Assembly (NCBI RefSeq): GCF_016767715.1
Contig: NZ_CP050145.1
Span: 4,216,001-4,280,000 of the forward strand
Origin: Mycobacteroides chelonae
Lineage (GTDB): Bacteria > Actinomycetota > Actinomycetes > Mycobacteriales > Mycobacteriaceae
Length of the DNA: 64,000 bases
Direction: 5' to 3'
Shown piece after piece: positions 52,558 through 61,436 of the stretch (positions within the stretch are counted from its first letter, which is position 1; each line of letters starts with the position of its first letter). The notes under the pieces are model-generated. The model saw only the letters and a list, made by a program, of their open reading frames with translations, was not told the DNA's origin and searched no databases. A program made the position numbers and the translations under genes.

Positions 52558-53735
52558 CGGATATCCGCTTCCTGCAGACCTCCGAGGAGCGCGAGCGTGC
52601 CTTCGCGGTGTTCTGGCGGGCCATGGTCGGGCTGCCACCCCTGGGTGATCTCGCGACCGACGGATTGCTGGAACCCGGGCGGTATTTGGGAGCGTTCGAC
52701 GGCACGGAGCTGGTCGGCGGGGCCGATTCCTACACCAGCTGGCTCACCGTCCCCGGCGGTTCGCGGATTCCTCACGCCGCCGTCACACATATCGGCGTGC
52801 TACCCACCCACACCCGGCGCGGAATCCTCACCACTTTGGTCTCGCGACAGCTCGCCGATATCGCGGGACGAGGCGAGGCCGTCGCCAGCCTGCGCGCCTC
52901 CGAAGCGGTGATATACCGACGCTTCGGCTATGGGGTGGCAACCAGTAGCGCGACCTATCGCATTCAGCGGCGACGGGCCCTGCCACAGAGCCCCACCGAC
53001 TCCGGTTCGATCACCCTGCTCGATGCGGCGGCGTCACCTGAAGTGCTCGCCGCGATCTACGACCGTGCGGCATGGACCGGGGCGGTGGCACGTCCACCGC
53101 AATGGTGGCGACTACACGAGCTGATCGATGCGTCCGCCCCGGGCAAGCCATATGTGGTCACTCATCCGGACGGTTACGTGAGATACCGCCCGCGCGACAC
53201 CGCCGAGTGGTTCGCCAGCAGCGTACGCACCATCTCCGTCGACGATCTTGTCGCGCACAGCGATGACGCCTACCGCGCGCTGGTCGGTCACCTGTTGGAT
53301 CTGGACCTTGTCGACGTCATCGAGATCGGCCCCCGCCCCATCGATGACCCGCTCCCCCACCTGGTGACCGATCCCCGCTCGGTGACGGTCACCGGCGTCC
53401 GCGACGAGACCTGGCTCCGGCTTGTCGATGTCGAGGCGGCGTTGGCAGCGCGCACGTATGCGGACACGGCACCGGTGGTGATCGAGGTACGCGACGACCT
53501 GCTGCCACACAACTCGGCGCGGTTCGCGGTGGGCGCGGACAAGGTTCGGCGTACCCAGCACACCCCCGATGTGTCACTCGATATCGCCGCTCTCGGTTCG
53601 GTGTATCTCGGCGGAAATTCGTGGACGCAACTGGCGCGTGCCGGACTGGTGTCCGCGCAGTCCGCGGGGGCGATCACCTCCGCTGACGCCCTGTTCTCCA
53701 CCGGTGCACAGCCTTTCGCCGGTACCAATTTCTAG
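52554..53735 (+). CDS. eis1: Eis-family GNAT N-acetyltransferase (Eis1-like)
   Basis: A 393-residue acetyltransferase of the Eis (enhanced intracellular survival) family: a first GNAT domain with the acetyl-CoA loop HIGVLPTHTRRGILTTLVSRQL near residues 80-100, a degenerate second GNAT domain and a C-terminal sterol-carrier-like domain ending with the exposed terminal carboxylate in PFAGTNF. RASEAVIYRRFGYGVATS is the family's catalytic tyrosine region. Eis proteins N-acetylate amines such as aminoglycosides. In M. abscessus one of two Eis proteins lies near the GPL locus and does not confer resistance. GTG 52554 overlaps the previous stop, and AGGAG inside its end serves the next gene. The operon suggests a metabolic amine as substrate. 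Confidence 0.88.
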   Translation: MTDIRFLQTSEERERAFAVFWRAMVGLPPLGDLATDGLLEPGRYLGAFDGTELVGGADSYTSWLTVPGGSRIPHAAVTHIGVLPTHTRRGILTTLVSRQLADIAGRGEAVASLRASEAVIYRRFGYGVATSSATYRIQRRRALPQSPTDSGSITLLDAAASPEVLAAIYDRAAWTGAVARPPQWWRLHELIDASAPGKPYVVTHPDGYVRYRPRDTAEWFASSVRTISVDDLVAHSDDAYRALVGHLLDLDLVDVIEIGPRPIDDPLPHLVTDPRSVTVTGVRDETWLRLVDVEAALAARTYADTAPVVIEVRDDLLPHNSARFAVGADKVRRTQHTPDVSLDIAALGSVYLGGNSWTQLARAGLVSAQSAGAITSADALFSTGAQPFAGTNF

Positions 53736-53744
53736 GAGCGCACT

Positions 53745-55073
53745 GTGACTGATGGTCTTCGCCAACTTCACCTCCTTGCCTTCGGCAATGTGCGCTCGGG
53801 CGGCGCGTGGCGACTTCCCGGCGTGCGGAACGGTCCCGCGAATCAGCTCGATACTCTGGTCGCCACCGCGAGAGCGGCCGAGGCGGCCAAGTTCGATGCC
53901 ATCTTCTTCGCCGACGGCCTCAACTTCGGCCCGGAGGCCACCTGGGCGCACAAGTCCACCGAGGACTTCGAACCACTCACGGCCACCTCATACCTGGCCG
54001 CCGTCACCGAACGCCTCGGCTTGGTCGTCACCGGCTCATCGACCTTTCAACCGCCGTATCACCTAGCACGCCAACTGCTATCGCTGGACCACCTCAGCGC
54101 GGGACGCGCCGGGTGGAACCTGGTGACGAGCTTCGCACAGGCCGCCGCCGCCAACTTCGGCGAGCGTGGCTTCCTCCCGCACGACGAGCGCTACCGTTTG
54201 GCCGAGGAGACTCTTCAGGTGGTGAAGGCCCTGTGGCATTCTCTGGAGGCGGACACCGTCATCGAAGACCGCGCGACCGGAATCTACAATGATGTCAACA
54301 AAATTCACGTGACCAATCACGACGGTGAGTTCCACAAGGTCAAGGGCCCACTGGGCGTCACACCCTCCCGCCAGGGGCAGCCGGTGATCTTTCAGGCCGG
54401 ATCTTCCACCACAGGTAGAGCGTTCGCCGCCAAACATGCTGAGGTTGTCTTCACCGGGCAGACCGATATCGACCGCGCGAAGAGCTTCTATCGACAGCTC
54501 CACGACGAGGCCCGCGCCTCCGGGCGGTCCTCGCTCCCCTTGGTCACCCCGTCTCTCGGCGTCGTTGTCGGCTCCACCGAGGCCGAAGCACATGCCACGG
54601 AAAGCACTGTGTACGAACACTTCATCCCCGAATATCAGGCGGGATGGCTCCTCGAAGTGGACGTCAACGTCATCGGCGCCGACCTGGACGGTCCCGTGCC
54701 CGCGTCCGCGTTCCCGGACAGCACCGAGACCCATCAAACCGCGCTCGCTGGATACAAACACCTTGCCACCGTGGGCAATCCAACAGTTCGCGAGTTCCTC
54801 TACCGCACTCTGAACGCGTTCGGCACTCGCTTTGTCGGTTCCGCGGAACAGGTGGCCGATCAGATCGAACGGTGGTTCACCGAACGTGCGGCCGATGGAT
54901 TCATTCTGAGCACGTCCGGGCTGCCCGGCCAGTTCGAACTGTTCACCGAACAGGTGGTGCCGATCTTGGTGCGCCGTGGCATCTTCCGCGCCGAGTACAC
55001 GGGAGCCACGCTGCGCGACCACCTGGCCTTGCCCTGGCCCGCCGCGGTGCGTACACCCGCTCTGCTTGCCTGA
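53745..55073 (+). CDS. NtaA/SnaA/DszA-type FMN-dependent monooxygenase
   Basis: A 442-residue bacterial-luciferase-like protein of the NtaA/SnaA/DszA/MoxC group. These two-component monooxygenases use FMNH2 supplied by a reductase to cleave C-N or C-S bonds. Recognisable regions are LLAFGNVRSGGAWRLPG, FDAIFFADGLNF, RLGLVVTGSSTFQPPYHLARQLLSLDHLSAGRAGWNLVTSF (flavin site), NFGERGFLPHDERYRLAEETLQVVKALW and PVIFQAGSSTTGRAFAAKHAEVVFTGQ. It starts at GTG 53745 after AGGAG, nine bases after the acetyltransferase stop. As last gene of the permease operon it probably performs the bond-cleaving oxygenation of the acetylated substrate; this is inference. Confidence 0.9.
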   Translation: MTDGLRQLHLLAFGNVRSGGAWRLPGVRNGPANQLDTLVATARAAEAAKFDAIFFADGLNFGPEATWAHKSTEDFEPLTATSYLAAVTERLGLVVTGSSTFQPPYHLARQLLSLDHLSAGRAGWNLVTSFAQAAAANFGERGFLPHDERYRLAEETLQVVKALWHSLEADTVIEDRATGIYNDVNKIHVTNHDGEFHKVKGPLGVTPSRQGQPVIFQAGSSTTGRAFAAKHAEVVFTGQTDIDRAKSFYRQLHDEARASGRSSLPLVTPSLGVVVGSTEAEAHATESTVYEHFIPEYQAGWLLEVDVNVIGADLDGPVPASAFPDSTETHQTALAGYKHLATVGNPTVREFLYRTLNAFGTRFVGSAEQVADQIERWFTERAADGFILSTSGLPGQFELFTEQVVPILVRRGIFRAEYTGATLRDHLALPWPAAVRTPALLA

Positions 55074-55076
55074 GCA

Positions 55077-55577
55077 CTAATCCTCAGCGCCGACTTCGCG
55101 CAGCGTTCCGTCCTTGACGTCGTAGATGAATCCGCGCACGCTGCCCTTCCGCGGGACAAACGGGTTGGCCTTGATCCGCGCCAGGGACTGGCGGACGTCT
55201 TCGTCCAGATCGGTGAACGCCTCGGCCGACCACGGCGGTTTGATACCGGTCTCGTCCTGAATCGAACGTTTGAAGGCGTCGTCGGTGAAGGTCAGCATGC
55301 CGCAATCGGTGTGGTGGATGAGAATGATCTCCTCGGTTCCCAGCAGCCGCTGCGAGATGGCCAATGACCGGATCTCGTCCTCGGTGATCACCCCGCCCGC
55401 ATTGCGGATGACGTGCGCGTCACCTTCGTGAAGACCAAGCAGACCATACGGATTCAGGCGCGCATCCATGCACGCGACAACCGCGACCTTGCGGCCCGGT
55501 GGCAGCGGCAGATCACCCTTGTCGAAGTGGGCCGCATAGGCCCGCGCGTTGTTCAGCAGCTCGTCAGTGGTCGACAT
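55077..55577 (-). CDS. canA: beta-class carbonic anhydrase (Rv1284/CanA type)
   Basis: A 166-residue beta-carbonic anhydrase, which interconverts CO2 and bicarbonate. The zinc ligands are visible: Cys and the Asp/Arg dyad in CMDARLNPYG near residue 35, and His and Cys in HHTDCGML near residues 88-93. The short length and VVACMDARLNPYGLLGLHEGDAHVIRNAGG match the Rv1284 type. ATG 55577. It converges with the monooxygenase gene (three bases between stop codons) and lies downstream of the SUKH gene on the same strand. Confidence 0.93.
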   Translation of the reverse strand: MSTTDELLNNARAYAAHFDKGDLPLPPGRKVAVVACMDARLNPYGLLGLHEGDAHVIRNAGGVITEDEIRSLAISQRLLGTEEIILIHHTDCGMLTFTDDAFKRSIQDETGIKPPWSAEAFTDLDEDVRQSLARIKANPFVPRKGSVRGFIYDVKDGTLREVGAED

Positions 55578-55608
55578 GGCGCGAAGCTACGCGCGAGCAT
55601 ATACATGG

Positions 55609-56748
55609 TCAACGGTTACGAGCGGTCTGATCCCAGATGTGATCGCACACCCTCAACAAGTACTCACGGACGCAGCCGTACGGCGGATGCCAACCACCGT
55701 TCAACTCGGACATCGCATCGCGAACCAACCCGCGGACTTCGCCGTCCGGGCGGACGGCAAGTAGCTCGCCGGGCGCAACAGCGAAGGGCACGGCGGAGCT
55801 CGAACCCACGATCTGCAGCACCGACAGTCGCTCGCGCGTTCGAGGTCCGAACATGGCCACACTTTGACGTTCGAGTTCGTCATGGAATTCCTGCGCGCTG
55901 AGAATTCCTTCCCGCCAACGACTCCCGTCAAGGATCTGCCCTATGGACAACACCTCGCCGATATAGCTGCTGATCAATCCATTAGTGACCACCAAGAGTT
56001 CCCGGTGTTCGGAATCCAGCGCGGCGCCGAGATGCGCTGTCAGCAAGTTCAATTCGGACTGACTGGCGCCGGGACGGCGCTGCACAGGAGTCACGGACTT
56101 GACAAGCGCTGTCAGCTCAGCAAGCTTCGCGACGATCTCGGCCATCGTCGGTGGTGACGAGCGGATATCGCGCCCCCAGGTTCGGGCATGCGGGCCCATC
56201 TCCTGCTCGGCCAGGTACATGCCCTGCTCAAGATTCTCGTGATGTAGATACGAGTACAGGTCCGGCCACATCGTCCGCGAATCGATGTCGAGCCGGAACA
56301 CACTTCCCGCTCGTGCTTCATCGGACTGCCCGGTGTACAGATAGAGGCAGCCGGCATAGCCGTTGCCGGTATCGGCGATCGGCGCGAACTGGGTCGAATC
56401 GTCGGCGACACCCAAGTCTTCGGCGGTATCTGTCTCATCAAACCATTGCGCGATGGTGCGAGCAGTCTCACCCCAGCGATCGCCGACGCCAATATCGCTG
56501 GTGCCCAACAGGTTCGTACTGAAGTGGTAGCTCTCCCAGCCATCAGCCACACCGAGGAACTCACGGTACTGCGGATCTAACGGACGGCCGAGCCGTTCCT
56601 CGGTAGCGCGAAGTTGTTCCTCAGTGGCACCAGGATTTGGGTGGGTCACCGGATACAGTCCGTCGTCCACCGAGGCATGCCGCTGCTTGTTGTCGATCAT
56701 TGCGTCGAGTAGTTGACGCCAAGCGTGCATTCCAACTGGTTCCGCCAC
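55609..56748 (-). CDS. tandem SMI1/KNR4 (SUKH) domain protein
   Basis: A 379-residue cytoplasmic protein with two SUKH-type domains. The first covers about residues 30-165 (TEEQLRATEERLGRPLDPQYREFLGVADGW, then FAPIADTGNGYAGCLYLYTG); the second covers about 225-375 (ASQSELNLLTAHLGAALDSEHRELLVVTNGLISSYIGEVLSIGQIL, then AVPFAVAPGELLAV). Each has the E-x-x-L-G...P-x-x-Y/H-R-E-L/F-L pattern. Such proteins act as immunity proteins to contact-dependent toxins in many bacteria, but stand-alone members with other roles exist. GTG 56748 follows GAGGGGGAAA. No toxin gene is seen nearby. It sits between lpd and the carbonic anhydrase gene. Confidence 0.75.
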   Translation of the reverse strand: MAEPVGMHAWRQLLDAMIDNKQRHASVDDGLYPVTHPNPGATEEQLRATEERLGRPLDPQYREFLGVADGWESYHFSTNLLGTSDIGVGDRWGETARTIAQWFDETDTAEDLGVADDSTQFAPIADTGNGYAGCLYLYTGQSDEARAGSVFRLDIDSRTMWPDLYSYLHHENLEQGMYLAEQEMGPHARTWGRDIRSSPPTMAEIVAKLAELTALVKSVTPVQRRPGASQSELNLLTAHLGAALDSEHRELLVVTNGLISSYIGEVLSIGQILDGSRWREGILSAQEFHDELERQSVAMFGPRTRERLSVLQIVGSSSAVPFAVAPGELLAVRPDGEVRGLVRDAMSELNGGWHPPYGCVREYLLRVCDHIWDQTARNR

Positions 56749-56779
56749 GTTTCCCCCTCTACCGGCCAGCAGATTACGA

Positions 56780-56795
56780 CGGGCCCCCCGGCCCG
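56780..56795 (-). terminator. possible terminator after lpd
   Basis: CGGGCC-CCCC-GGCCCG forms a six-base stem just downstream of the lpd stop and before the SUKH gene. No T run follows, so this is a weak call. Confidence 0.3.
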
Positions 56796-56802
56796 CGACA
56801 GA

Positions 56803-58200
56803 TCAGAAGTTGATCATGTGCCCGGCGAGTCCATGGAACGCCTCCTGCAGCGCCTCGGACAGCGTCGGGTGAGTGTGCACGTTACGAGTCAGCTCATTGA
56901 CTGTCAGATCCCACTTCTGCGCGAGCGTCAGCTCGGGCAGAAGCTCGGAAACATCGGGACCGATCAGGTGCCCGCCGATCAATTCGCCGTACTTGGCATC
57001 GGCGATCAGCTTCACGAATCCGGTCGGATCGGCGAGGCCATGCGCCTTGCCGTTCGCGGTGAAGGGGAACTTGGCGACCTTGACGTCGTAGCCCTCGGCG
57101 CGGGCCTGCTCCTCGGTGAGCCCGAAGCTGGCCACCTGAGGCTGGCAGAAGGTGGCCCGCGGCATCATCCGGTAGTCGCCCAGTTCTAATGTTTCTGCGC
57201 CGGCGATGGTTTCGGCGGCGACAACAGCCTGCGCCTCGGCGACGTGAGCCAGCTGCAGCTTGGAGGTGACGTCACCGATCGCGTAGATGTGCGGCACATT
57301 GGTGCGCATCCGCTCGTCAATGGCAATCGCGCCGCGGTCGGTCAGCGCGACACCCGTCGTGTCCAAGCCAAAGCCCTCGACGTTCGGCGCAAATCCGATG
57401 GCTTGCAACACCTTGTCGGCGACGAGCTCGCTCTCCTGCCCGTCCTTGCTGACCTTGACCGTGACCTGCGAGCCATTGTCGGTGATCGACTCGACCTTGG
57501 TGCCCGTCAGGATCTTCACGCCCAGCTTCTTGTACTGCTTCTCGATCTCCTTGGACACCTCGGCGTCCTCGTTGGGCAGCGCGCGCGGCAGGAATTCGAC
57601 GATGGTGACGTCCACGCCGTAGTTCTTGAGGACGTATGCGAACTCCATACCGATGGCCCCGGCGCCCGCGATGATGATCGATCCCGGCAGCTCGCGGGTC
57701 ATGATCTGCTTCTCGTAGGTGACCACGTTCTCCGAGAGCGAGGTCCCGGGCACGAGCCGCACACTGCTACCGGTGGCGATGATCACATTGGAGAAGGTCA
57801 GCGTCTCGGTGGCGCCGTCGGCCTTCTTGACCGCCAGAGTGTTGGCATCGGTGAAGGTACCCACGCCTTCATATTCGGTGATCTTGTTCTTCTTCATCAG
57901 GAAGTGCACACCGGCCACACGCCCCTCGGCGACCTTACGGCTACGGTCGAACGCGGCACCGAAATCGAACGTGGCCTCACCGCTGATGCCGAATGTCTTG
58001 GCTTCCTTGGTGAAGATGTGGGCCAGCTCCGCGTTACGCAGCAGCGCCTTGGACGGGATACATCCGACATTGAGGCAGACTCCGCCCCAATACTTCTCCT
58101 CAACAATGGCTGTGGTCAGGCCCAACTGGGCTGCGCGAATAGCCGCGACATAGCCACCGGGACCGGCTCCGAGAACGACGACGTCATAGTGTGCAGTCAC
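56803..58200 (-). CDS. lpd: dihydrolipoamide dehydrogenase
   Basis: A 465-residue flavoprotein disulfide reductase, the E3 subunit of pyruvate and related 2-oxoacid dehydrogenases and, in mycobacteria, part of the antioxidant system with AhpD/AhpC. FAD motif [21 protein letters not shown]; redox-active pair [16 protein letters not shown] near residues 40-46; NAD motif [30 protein letters not shown] motif 2 [17 protein letters not shown]-terminal His-Glu pair in [16 protein letters not shown]. It matches M. tuberculosis LpdC throughout. GTG 58200 follows a GGAG site. In M. tuberculosis the gene is also near ramB, which supports the synteny described in the summary. Confidence 0.97.
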   Translation of the reverse strand: MTAHYDVVVLGAGPGGYVAAIRAAQLGLTTAIVEEKYWGGVCLNVGCIPSKALLRNAELAHIFTKEAKTFGISGEATFDFGAAFDRSRKVAEGRVAGVHFLMKKNKITEYEGVGTFTDANTLAVKKADGATETLTFSNVIIATGSSVRLVPGTSLSENVVTYEKQIMTRELPGSIIIAGAGAIGMEFAYVLKNYGVDVTIVEFLPRALPNEDAEVSKEIEKQYKKLGVKILTGTKVESITDNGSQVTVKVSKDGQESELVADKVLQAIGFAPNVEGFGLDTTGVALTDRGAIAIDERMRTNVPHIYAIGDVTSKLQLAHVAEAQAVVAAETIAGAETLELGDYRMMPRATFCQPQVASFGLTEEQARAEGYDVKVAKFPFTANGKAHGLADPTGFVKLIADAKYGELIGGHLIGPDVSELLPELTLAQKWDLTVNELTRNVHTHPTLSEALQEAFHGLAGHMINF

Positions 58201-58238
58201 GAGCTCCACACTAGTAGGACGATGTCAGGTGAGGAGCG

Positions 58239-59000
58239 TCAAGCCCGGTCTCGATACTGAATGCCCCAACTGCGCAGCGGTTCCGGGCACAGTGACTGAA
58301 CTCCGGGCACCGAAGGTGCGGTGCACGCCACATAGCCGTACTTGACACCGGCGGCCGCCACCGAGATCGCGGGCGCCGTCAGCACGGCAAAAGCGAGGGC
58401 GACCACTATGGGGAGCGGTTCGACCATGGCCAACAGCAGCGCGACCACCACGCAGACAAACACCCAGATCAGAACGTAGGTGACCGCGACCGTCCGGTCG
58501 TTCGGCAACAGCGTCTCGAACCAGTGCTGGTACAGCAGCAGTCCGATCGCCCCGGCGGGAATCCACACCGCCAGCAACAGCAACAGCAATACCCAGCGCT
58601 TCAGGAAGGCTGGTTCCCGTTCGGCGGGCACCCGTACCGGCTTCGCCGGTTCGTCGGCGAGCACCGGAACCGCGCCGGTGTAGGGATCGGGCGTCATCGA
58701 TTCGGCCGACGTGACCGGCATCGCGCCGGTGCGGTCGCTAGCGACATCAAACGCTGCGGTCAGCGGCAACGCATCGGTGTCGATGCGGCCGGTGGTCACC
58801 AGGTCTTCGTCATCCTTGAACGCCGAGAACGCGGTGAAGGTGGCGGTATCCAATCCGTCTCTGGTCCTACCGCCATCGATCGGCACGGCCAGCGGATCGG
58901 CCAGGTCGCCCTCGACGATGCTCGGCTTCTCCGTGTCGTCCACAAGCTCGGCTTCAGCGCTCGTCTTTTCGACGGTGTTTTCTGCATTTTTGTCAGACAC
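58239..59000 (-). CDS. membrane protein with long acidic N-terminal tail (Rv0461-like place)
   Basis: A 253-residue protein with a hydrophilic, acidic and disordered N-terminal half (residues 1-135, with repeated TGAMPV and TGAVPV motifs) and about three or four membrane segments from residue 136 (WVLLLLLLAVWIPAGAIGLLL, VTYVLIWVFVCVVVALLLAMV, IVVALAFAVLTAPAISVAA). The C-terminal part has two cysteines (VACTAPS, SLCPEP) likely outside the membrane. No function is recognised. GTG 59000 overlaps the upstream small membrane protein gene by eight bases. It precedes lpd by 38 bases on the same strand. Confidence 0.8.
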   Translation of the reverse strand: MSDKNAENTVEKTSAEAELVDDTEKPSIVEGDLADPLAVPIDGGRTRDGLDTATFTAFSAFKDDEDLVTTGRIDTDALPLTAAFDVASDRTGAMPVTSAESMTPDPYTGAVPVLADEPAKPVRVPAEREPAFLKRWVLLLLLLAVWIPAGAIGLLLYQHWFETLLPNDRTVAVTYVLIWVFVCVVVALLLAMVEPLPIVVALAFAVLTAPAISVAAAGVKYGYVACTAPSVPGVQSLCPEPLRSWGIQYRDRA

Positions 59001-59271
59001 TGTGAATCACCTGTATCGCCGCAAGAATCCCGAACCACCCGGGAGAAATCGCCAGCACGAATGCCGCCGCAGCCGTCATCCATTTACGCGTGGATGCGAT
59101 CAAGATGAAGAAACCGATCAAGCTCGGTACCGCGACAACGACGCCAATGAAGAGGTCGGGCCGCACTGGTTCGTGCGCGATGAACACGCTAGACATCCCA
59201 GCGACAAGTCCAACTGCTATCCCCAGCAGCATCGCGCTGGCTACAACCTGCGCGCGTGGCAGTGGTATCAC
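58993..59271 (-). CDS. small membrane protein (Rv0460-like place)
   Basis: A 92-residue protein with three hydrophobic segments (VVASAMLLGIAVGLVAGMSSVF, LFIGVVVAVPSLIGFFILIAS, WMTAAAAFVLAISPGWFGILAAI). GTG 59271 is preceded by AGGAG at seven bases; the frame is open upstream to 59619, but that part lies opposite the peptidase gene and is not coding. It overlaps the next membrane-protein gene by eight bases, forming a pair probably transcribed towards lpd. Its function is unknown. Confidence 0.75.
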   Translation of the reverse strand: MIPLPRAQVVASAMLLGIAVGLVAGMSSVFIAHEPVRPDLFIGVVVAVPSLIGFFILIASTRKWMTAAAAFVLAISPGWFGILAAIQVIHSV

Positions 59272-59349
59272 GAGAAAACTCCTGCTCGGTGTTCTGTCCG
59301 CCCCCGGGCCACCTTCGACCATACTGCGATCACTGGCACACTGGCTCAA

Positions 59350-61377
59350 ATGACATCGGCGCGCCGCTCCCTGGACCCACATCTCTGGCTCGAAGACATC
59401 GGCGGCGACGAGCCGCTGAACTGGGTACGCGAACACAACTCGATAACAACCGGCGAGTTTTCCGGTGCACGTTTTGACCAAATGCGGGCCGAGGCGCTGG
59501 CCATTCTCAATACCGACGCACAAATCCCGTATGTACGTCGGCGAGGCGAATTCCTCTATAACTTCCGACGCGATGCCAACAACGCCCGTGGCCTTTGGCG
59601 GCGAACCACTTTGGATCAATACCGTCTCGATGAACCCGAATGGGATGTCATCATCGACCTCGACGCCCTGGCGGTCAGCGAGGATGAGAACTGGGTCTGG
59701 GCGGGTGCCACGGCACTACGCCCCGAGTTCAACCGGGCGTTGGTGAGCTTGTCGCGCGGCGGATCCGATGCCGTGGTGGTACGCGAATTCGATCTGCAAA
59801 CACGACAGTTCGTGACGGACGGTTTCGTGTTGCCCGAGGCCAAGACTCAGATCGGTTGGATCGACGCCGATACCGTGTTCGTAGGCACCGATTTCGGGCC
59901 CGACAGTCTCACGGATTCGGGATATCCCCGTCTGATCAAGCGCTGGAAGCGCGGACAGTCCCTCGATGATGCGGAACTGGTTTTCAGCGGCGAATCCTCG
60001 GACGTGATGGTGGGCGCGAGCTTTGACGACACACCCGGCTTCGAACGCACCCTGATCAGCCGGGCCACCGACTTCTTCAACTCCGAAGTACACGAGCTGA
60101 GTGTCGATGGCGAGCTGCTGCATATCGACGTCCCCACCGATGCCTCGGTGTCGGTGCACCGCGAATGGCTCCTGGTCGAACTCAAGTCGCCGTGGCAGTT
60201 GGACGGCGCCGAGCACTCCGCCGGGACCCTGCTGGCCGCTCGCTATGCCGATTTCCTCGCCGGGGACCGCACCGTCACTCCGGTGTTCATTCCCGATGAG
60301 CATGCGAGCCTGCACCACTACGCGTGGACGCGGGAACGGCTTACCGTCGTGATCCTGCGCGACGTGGTCAGCGAGATCATGGTGTTCACCCCGGGCAGCT
60401 GGGACTCCGAACCACTAAGCGGTGTGCCCTCCAACGCCACCACGCAGATCGTCGCGATCGATGACCTCGGCGATGAGATATTCCTTGACACATCGGGTTT
60501 CACCCAGCCGTCCACACTGCTACATGGCACAGCAGGCACCGCGGGGGCCTCAGTATCCCCCATCAAATCGGCACCGTCCTTTTTCGACGGCAGCTCCTTT
60601 GACGTGACCCAGCACTTCGCACGGTCAGACGACGGGACCGCAATTCCTTACTTCGTCGTGCGCCCCAGCGGATCCACCGAAGCGGGACCCACCTTGCTCG
60701 GCGGATACGGCGGTTTCGAGGTCTCCAGGACTCCCGGCTATGACGGCGTGCTAGGCAAACTGTGGCTGTCCCGCGGCGGCACCTACGTGCTGGCCAACAT
60801 CCGTGGAGGCGGCGAGTACGGTCCGGTATGGCACACCCAGGCGATGCGCGAAGGACGTCATCTGGCGTATGAAGACTTCGCCTCTGTTGCAAGGGATTTA
60901 GTGGAGCGGGGCATCACCACCGCGGCACAGTTGAGCGCACAGGGAGGCAGCAACGGCGGCCTGTTGATGGGCGTGATGCTCACGGCATACCCGGAGCTGT
61001 TCGGCGCGCTGGTGTGCCAGGTGCCACTGCTGGACATGCGGCGTTACCACCTGCTACTTGCCGGCGCCTCCTGGGTGGCCGAGTACGGCGACCCGGACAA
61101 TCCTGATGATTGGGAGTTCATCTCCAAATACTCTCCGTACCAGAATATTTCGCCCGGGAAGCACTATCCGCCCGTTCTGGTGACCACCTCGACCCGCGAT
61201 GACCGCGTCCACCCGGGGCATGCACGCAAGATGACCGCCGCGCTCCAAGAGGCCGGACAACCGGTCTGGTACTACGAGAACATCGAGGGTGGCCACGGCG
61301 GTGCGGCCAATAACGACCAGTCGGCATTCAAGGCGGCCTTGGCCATCGAGTTCCTCTGGCGCCAGCTCACACCCTGA
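59350..61377 (+). CDS. prolyl oligopeptidase-family serine peptidase (Rv0457c type)
   Basis: A 675-residue S9A peptidase, cytosolic, cleaving short peptides, usually after proline. The N-terminal seven-bladed propeller covers about residues 70-410 and the alpha/beta-hydrolase domain the rest. The catalytic serine is in AQGGSNGGLLMGV near 540, the aspartate in STRDDRVHPGHARK near 620 and the histidine in ENIEGGHGGAAN near 650. ATG 59350 (MTSARRSLDPHLWLED) is taken; the open frame extends far upstream to 58711 but there runs antisense to the membrane-protein genes. It is divergent from the small membrane protein with 78 bases between starts. Confidence 0.93.
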   Translation: MTSARRSLDPHLWLEDIGGDEPLNWVREHNSITTGEFSGARFDQMRAEALAILNTDAQIPYVRRRGEFLYNFRRDANNARGLWRRTTLDQYRLDEPEWDVIIDLDALAVSEDENWVWAGATALRPEFNRALVSLSRGGSDAVVVREFDLQTRQFVTDGFVLPEAKTQIGWIDADTVFVGTDFGPDSLTDSGYPRLIKRWKRGQSLDDAELVFSGESSDVMVGASFDDTPGFERTLISRATDFFNSEVHELSVDGELLHIDVPTDASVSVHREWLLVELKSPWQLDGAEHSAGTLLAARYADFLAGDRTVTPVFIPDEHASLHHYAWTRERLTVVILRDVVSEIMVFTPGSWDSEPLSGVPSNATTQIVAIDDLGDEIFLDTSGFTQPSTLLHGTAGTAGASVSPIKSAPSFFDGSSFDVTQHFARSDDGTAIPYFVVRPSGSTEAGPTLLGGYGGFEVSRTPGYDGVLGKLWLSRGGTYVLANIRGGGEYGPVWHTQAMREGRHLAYEDFASVARDLVERGITTAAQLSAQGGSNGGLLMGVMLTAYPELFGALVCQVPLLDMRRYHLLLAGASWVAEYGDPDNPDDWEFISKYSPYQNISPGKHYPPVLVTTSTRDDRVHPGHARKMTAALQEAGQPVWYYENIEGGHGGAANNDQSAFKAALAIEFLWRQLTP

Positions 61378-61436
61378 CCCGAAATCTCAGGGCGATCCCC
61401 GATGCGGCCGCGGTGGGCGGAGCAGACAATGGCTCC

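Noticed and set aside
58711..59349. N-terminal extension of the S9 peptidase
   Set aside because: It is antisense to two membrane-protein genes and is arginine- and proline-rich; the family begins at the ATG at 59350.
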